64,000 nucleotides of DNA from Pseudooceanicola onchidii. Its GTDB lineage: Bacteria > Pseudomonadota > Alphaproteobacteria > Rhodobacterales > Rhodobacteraceae. The notes beneath the pieces are model-generated. The model worked only from the letters and a program-made list of their open reading frames with translations, was not told the origin of the DNA and did no database searches. The first letter of the stretch is position 1. The number at the start of each line of letters is the position of its first letter. Position numbers and translations under genes: made by a program. Positions 61,038-64,000 of this stretch are shown here, one piece after another. The stretch is from contig NZ_SPUW01000002.1 in assembly GCF_004959925.1 (NCBI RefSeq), positions 496,001 through 560,000 on the forward strand, read 5' to 3'.

Positions 61038-62204
61038 TCAGGTTGCAGGTAACGGGAGGTCACGCTGCGCCCTGAGTTTGAGGGCGATCAGGATGCCGAG
61101 GACCGCGATGGCGATGCCGGCGGTGCTGATGAAGCTTAGCCCGACACCGGCCAGCATCGCGCCGCCGATGACCACGCCCATGCCCTGGCCCAGGTAGACC
61201 ATCGACCCATTCAGCGCGAAGGCCAGCGTGGCGGCGGGGCCTGCGGCCTCGGCCAGGCGGGACTGGACGATCGGTGCCGTCCCGAACAGCGAGGCAGAGC
61301 CGATCATCATTGCGCTGATGGCGGCGATCAGTCCGGGGGTGCCGTGCCAGTCCCCGATCAGGGCCACGGCAAAGATGGTTTGCGACAGGGCGATGGTGGC
61401 AAAAAGCCAGACCAGCGGGCTGCGCGCCCCGCGTTCGGTCATCCGCGTGCCGACGACCAGGCCGATGAAGGTGCCGAGGCCCGAGATCATCTGCACCATG
61501 CCCACCCCGCGCCCGTCAAAGCCGGTCAGGTCCGACACCACCGGCCGGACAAAGCCGATCACCACGAAGATGGCGCAGAAGGCGAGGCCCGTGACCAGCA
61601 GATAGCCGGTGGTCGGCCAGCGCATCACCATGCGGAAGGCGCCCTTGTGCGGAGCCGGGGGCGTGGGGATGCGCGGCACGAAGATCAGGGCCATGACAGC
61701 GGCAAAGGCGCTGATGCCCGAGGCCAGCCAGAAGCTGGCGCGCCAGCCATAGACCTCTCCGATCGCCGATCCAAGCGGGATGCCCGACAGGAAGGCCAGA
61801 GTGACGCCACCATAGACCGTTGCCAACGCACGGGCGCGTCGTTCCGGCCCCACCAGCGCCACGGCAATGGTCGAGGCGATCGGCAGGGCCAGCGCCCCGA
61901 AGGCTCCGGTCAGTGCCCGGGTGACGGCCAGGCCGGTAAAGCCCGGCATCAGGGCCGAGGCGCCATTCATCACCGTCAGGTAGGCCAGGGTCACGACAAG
62001 CAGCATCTTGCGGTCGAATCGCGTGGTCAGCATCGCCAGGATCGGGCCGCAGATCGCGCAGGTGATCGAAAAGATCGACTGCAGCTGTCCGGCCGCGCCG
62101 ACGCTGGTGTTCAGATCCTGTGCCATCGGGGTCAACACCCCGGCAAAGACGAAGACGCCGGTGGTGAAGGCCAGGGGCGCCAGCATGAGGGCGAAGAAGC
62201 GCAT
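61038..62204 (-). CDS. MFS transporter, drug:H+ antiporter (AraJ-like) type
   Basis: A 388-residue 12-helix transporter. GVLTPMAQDLNTSVGAAGQLQSIFSITCAICGPILA covers helix 1-2, LTTRFDRKMLLVVTLAYL the conserved loop 2-3 motif A (D-R-K), and RALTGAFGALALPIAS helix 4-5 with a Gly-rich motif. It begins 4 bases after the thioesterase stop on the same strand, so the two may be co-regulated by the MarR protein. Substrate unknown. Confidence 0.9.
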   Translation of the reverse strand: MRFFALMLAPLAFTTGVFVFAGVLTPMAQDLNTSVGAAGQLQSIFSITCAICGPILAMLTTRFDRKMLLVVTLAYLTVMNGASALMPGFTGLAVTRALTGAFGALALPIASTIAVALVGPERRARALATVYGGVTLAFLSGIPLGSAIGEVYGWRASFWLASGISAFAAVMALIFVPRIPTPPAPHKGAFRMVMRWPTTGYLLVTGLAFCAIFVVIGFVRPVVSDLTGFDGRGVGMVQMISGLGTFIGLVVGTRMTERGARSPLVWLFATIALSQTIFAVALIGDWHGTPGLIAAISAMMIGSASLFGTAPIVQSRLAEAAGPAATLAFALNGSMVYLGQGMGVVIGGAMLAGVGLSFISTAGIAIAVLGILIALKLRAQRDLPLPAT

Positions 62205-62208
62205 GATC

Positions 62209-62703
62209 TCAGCCTTCGATCTTCTGGATGAAACAGGACGTGGTGCCGGTGGCCAGGATACGGCCCTGCTGATCTTCGATCACGCCCTCGGCGGTGGCGA
62301 TGCGGCGGCCCCGGGTCTGTACCCGACCGATACAGCGGACCTGTCCGGTCTTCGCCGTGATCGCGCGCACGAACCGCACCGAGGTATCGAGCGAGACATA
62401 GCCTTCGCCCGCGTCCAGCATGGTGTGCACCGCGCAGCCAAGCGCGCTGTCCAGCAGCGTCATCGCCCATCCGCCGTGCACGATCCCGGCGGGGTTCAGA
62501 ACATCTGCGGTCGGGTCGCCCCGGAATTCGACCGTGCCTTCCCCGACCTCGTGGATCCATTGCGTCATCGTGCGGGCCATGCTGGGCGCGGGGGTTCGAC
62601 CGTCCAGGATCCCCTGCATCAGGTCCAGGCCATTGCGGGTCAGGACATCGGTCATGTCCGCAAGGCCGACGTTGTATTCGGGGATTGGCGTAGGCTGGAA
62701 CAT
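62209..62703 (-). CDS. PaaI-type hotdog thioesterase (second copy type)
   Basis: A 164-residue thioesterase. GIVHGGWAMTLLDSALGCAVHTML is the active-site helix region, VSLDTSVRFVRAITAKTGQVRCIG and ILATGTTSCFIQKIEG the sheet. It lies upstream of the MFS gene and divergent from the MarR gene. I used ATG at 62703 with GGAGT upstream rather than the ATG 8 codons earlier. A hotdog protein near a MarR gene is often a target of that regulator. Confidence 0.88.
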   Translation of the reverse strand: MFQPTPIPEYNVGLADMTDVLTRNGLDLMQGILDGRTPAPSMARTMTQWIHEVGEGTVEFRGDPTADVLNPAGIVHGGWAMTLLDSALGCAVHTMLDAGEGYVSLDTSVRFVRAITAKTGQVRCIGRVQTRGRRIATAEGVIEDQQGRILATGTTSCFIQKIEG

Positions 62704-62719
62704 CGGGTACTCCGTGGAT

Positions 62720-62754
62720 ATATGCATATGCAGCTAATTCCATGCATATGCATG
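62720..62754. promoter_or_regulatory. Twin MarR-type operators, ATGCATATGCA repeated every 20 bases
   Basis: ATGCATATGCA occurs at 62722-62732 and 62742-62752, exactly two helical turns apart. Both are nearly self-complementary (62742-62753 is a perfect 12-base palindrome). They lie between the divergent thioesterase and MarR genes, the usual place for MarR autoregulation. Confidence 0.65.
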
Positions 62755-62772
62755 AGTCAAGGAGAGATGCCG

Positions 62773-63237
62773 ATGGATCGCCGCCCGCCAGAAACACCCG
62801 CCCTTGCAGAATTGCTGACGGGTTCATGCTATTGCCTTGCCACGCGGCGGGCGTCGCGGCGGTTGGTGCGGCTGTACGATGCGGCGCTGGCCGATCATGA
62901 CTTGACGATTTCGCAGCTTGCGACCCTGGCCTGGATCCGCCACCTGCGGCATCCCACGGTGCAGCGCATCGCCGATCTGATGGAGATGGACCAGTCCGCC
63001 CTGTCGCGCGGGTTGATGCCGCTGGAACGCGCGGGGCTGGTCAGTTCGGCGCCCGACGAAAAGGACAAGCGCAAACGGGTGCTGCGCCTGACCGAGGAAG
63101 GCGACCAGCGGCTGATCGCGGCTTCGGCCGACTGGCAGAAGGCGCAGGACGAAGTGGCGCGACAGCAGGCCGATATTGGGGCCGATGTCACCAGATTGAT
63201 GGCGGGGATTAACAGGCTGGCGGCCAACGACGGCTGA
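62773..63237 (+). CDS. MarR family transcriptional regulator
   Basis: A 154-residue winged-helix regulator. TISQLATLAWIRHLRHPTVQRIADLMEMDQSALSRGLMPLERAGLVSSAPDEKDKRKRVLRLTEEG covers helices 3-4 and the wing, with the family DxRxxxLxLTxxG end. I used ATG at 62773 with AGGAGA 7 bases upstream; ATG at 62767 and 62752 are alternatives. The divergent thioesterase-MFS operon is the most likely target. A hairpin follows. Ligand unknown, possibly an acyl-CoA or phenolic. Confidence 0.92.
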   Translation: MDRRPPETPALAELLTGSCYCLATRRASRRLVRLYDAALADHDLTISQLATLAWIRHLRHPTVQRIADLMEMDQSALSRGLMPLERAGLVSSAPDEKDKRKRVLRLTEEGDQRLIAASADWQKAQDEVARQQADIGADVTRLMAGINRLAANDG

Positions 63238-63250
63238 AGGAAACGCAAAA

Positions 63251-63272
63251 CGCCCCGGGTTTCCCCGGGGCG
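63251..63272. terminator. Convergent-end hairpin between MarR gene and acyl-CoA synthetase
   Basis: CGCCCCGGG (63251-63259) pairs with CCCGGGGCG (63264-63272) around TTTC. On the plus strand CTTGTTCT follows; on the minus strand TTTTGCG, so it may serve both genes. Confidence 0.65.
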
Positions 63273-63301
63273 CTTGTTCTGGGTCAGATCACCGCTGCCG
63301 G

Positions 63302-64000
63302 TCAGGCGGTTTCGCGCAGTTCCGGATGGACGTAATCGCCCAGTTCCTTGCGCAGGTTCAGCTTTGAGAACTTGCCGGTCGCGGTCAGCGGGATGGCGTC
63401 CAGCCAGACGATGTCATCGGGCAGCTGCCACTTGGCAAATTCGGCGCTCAGGTGATCGCGGACCTCCTCGACCGAGGGTTTTTCCGCCCCTTCGGCCAGC
63501 ACCGCGACAAGAATCGGACGTTCATCCCACTTGGGGTGTTTCACGCCGATGGCCGCCGCCTGGGCGATCGCCGGATGCGCCATGGCCATGTTTTCAAGGT
63601 CGATCGACGAAATCCATTCGCCTCCCGACTTGATCAGGTCCTTTGCGCGGTCCTGGATGGTCATGAAGCCGTTTTCGTCGATCGAGGCAACGTCGCCCGT
63701 GCCGAACCAGCCGTCGGCGTCCAGCGCCTTGGCGGTGGCTTCCTCGTTCCGGAAGTATCCCGACACGATGGTGTTTCCTCGTACGAACAGCTCTCCGATC
63801 GACTTGCCGTCGTGGGGCATCTTGTTGCCATCCTCGTCGACGATCTTGAGCTCGACGCCAAAGCACCGGCGGCCCTGCTTCGACTTGTAGTCGATGCGCG
63901 TATCAAAGGGTTCGTCGTCCATCCACTTGGGCATGATGCCATGGGTGCCGACGGGGGACATTTCGGTCATGCCCCAGGCGTGGCCAACCGAGACGTCCAT
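63302..64000 (-). CDS. Acyl-CoA synthetase (AMP-binding), C-terminal part, 5' end outside window
   Basis: About 232 residues from the C-terminal half of a long-chain-type fatty-acid-CoA ligase. HAWGMTEMSPVG is the A5 motif after the ATP loop, DGWFGTGDVASIDENGFMTIQDRAKDLIKSGGEWISSIDLE holds the TGD Asp, the DRxKD hinge and the core-interface Gly, and PLTATGKFSKLNLR is the final motif with the adenylation Lys. It would activate the acid imported or used by the neighbouring pathway. The start lies beyond base 64000. Confidence 0.93.
   Translation of the reverse strand: MDVSVGHAWGMTEMSPVGTHGIMPKWMDDEPFDTRIDYKSKQGRRCFGVELKIVDEDGNKMPHDGKSIGELFVRGNTIVSGYFRNEEATAKALDADGWFGTGDVASIDENGFMTIQDRAKDLIKSGGEWISSIDLENMAMAHPAIAQAAAIGVKHPKWDERPILVAVLAEGAEKPSVEEVRDHLSAEFAKWQLPDDIVWLDAIPLTATGKFSKLNLRKELGDYVHPELRETA

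Noticed and set aside
1-64000. tRNA, rRNA, prophage, integrase, transposase or plasmid genes.
   Set aside because: I looked through all gaps and gene products and saw none; all non-coding gaps are below about 300 bases.

Overview
The window is high-GC DNA (about two thirds GC by eye), densely coded on both strands. It contains no rRNA, tRNA, insertion sequence, prophage or CRISPR array that I could recognise. Gene content and order point to an alphaproteobacterium of the Rhodobacteraceae (Roseobacter-type) lineage. The main clues are the run RsmB-like / heparinase / purH / lspA / BamF-like lipoprotein / paired M16 peptidases, the MoxR-DUF58-BatA/DUF4159 operon, a DUF1674 protein, an IalB-family protein, a DUF1643 gene fused translationally to truB, and copies of an AAATAC(C)TC-type intergenic repeat familiar from this family. 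This assignment is inference from content, not from a marker-gene search.

Layout. 1-6.4 kb: the end of adenine deaminase, then an operon for fatty acyl-CoA oxidation (FadB-type fusion enzyme, two adjacent acyl-CoA dehydrogenases, a thioesterase). 6.5-11.4 kb: an MDR-family reductase, smpB, mercaptopyruvate sulfurtransferase, an aromatic/aspartate aminotransferase, and a Tat-exported intradiol-dioxygenase-like protein with a membrane partner. 11.5-18.2 kb: a four-gene, overlapping MoxR/Bat-like membrane operon on the minus strand. 18.3-24.9 kb: plus-strand genes for DUF1285, hydroxypyruvate isomerase, a VOC protein with its WYL regulator, rlmN, an amidoligase plus glutamine-amidotransferase pair, and a cation efflux protein. 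24.9-26.6 kb: IalB and asparaginase. 26.6-35.5 kb: a long minus-strand housekeeping/envelope run. 35.6-45.2 kb: DUF1674, dapB, rbfA, a phosphodiester glycosidase, truB-DUF1643, an RTX protein, rpsO and pnp, with three unrelated genes sitting between rpsO and pnp. 45.3-46.9 kb: two overlapping surface glycosyltransferases.

46.9-64 kb is a second catabolic region. A minus-strand acyl-CoA degradation cluster (two paired acyl-CoA dehydrogenases, two SDRs, MaoC hydratase, thiolase, hotdog thioesterase, APH-like kinase, histidine phosphatase) is divergent from a complete Liv-type ABC importer. EamA and MFS exporters, a thioesterase, a MarR regulator and the C-terminal part of an acyl-CoA synthetase follow. 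Together with the first operon this gives every beta-oxidation step (activation, dehydrogenation, hydration, second dehydrogenation, thiolysis), with an importer next door. The substrate is not evident.

The most interesting observations are the following. Both acyl-CoA dehydrogenase pairs have alpha/beta-type features: one partner keeps a helix-G glutamate and the other lacks it. A TTTTGCA inverted motif occurs at both acyl-CoA promoters. A 26-base palindrome lies in front of the VOC-WYL operon and its right arm is a perfect Shine-Dalgarno sequence. Twin 11-base operators exactly 20 bases apart precede the MarR gene. The amidoligase/glutamine-amidotransferase gene pair is of unknown product. 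One ABC ATPase carries a Walker A Lys-to-Arg change. I did not find a clearly new multi-gene system; the amidoligase pair and the Bat-like operon are the best candidates for under-described function.
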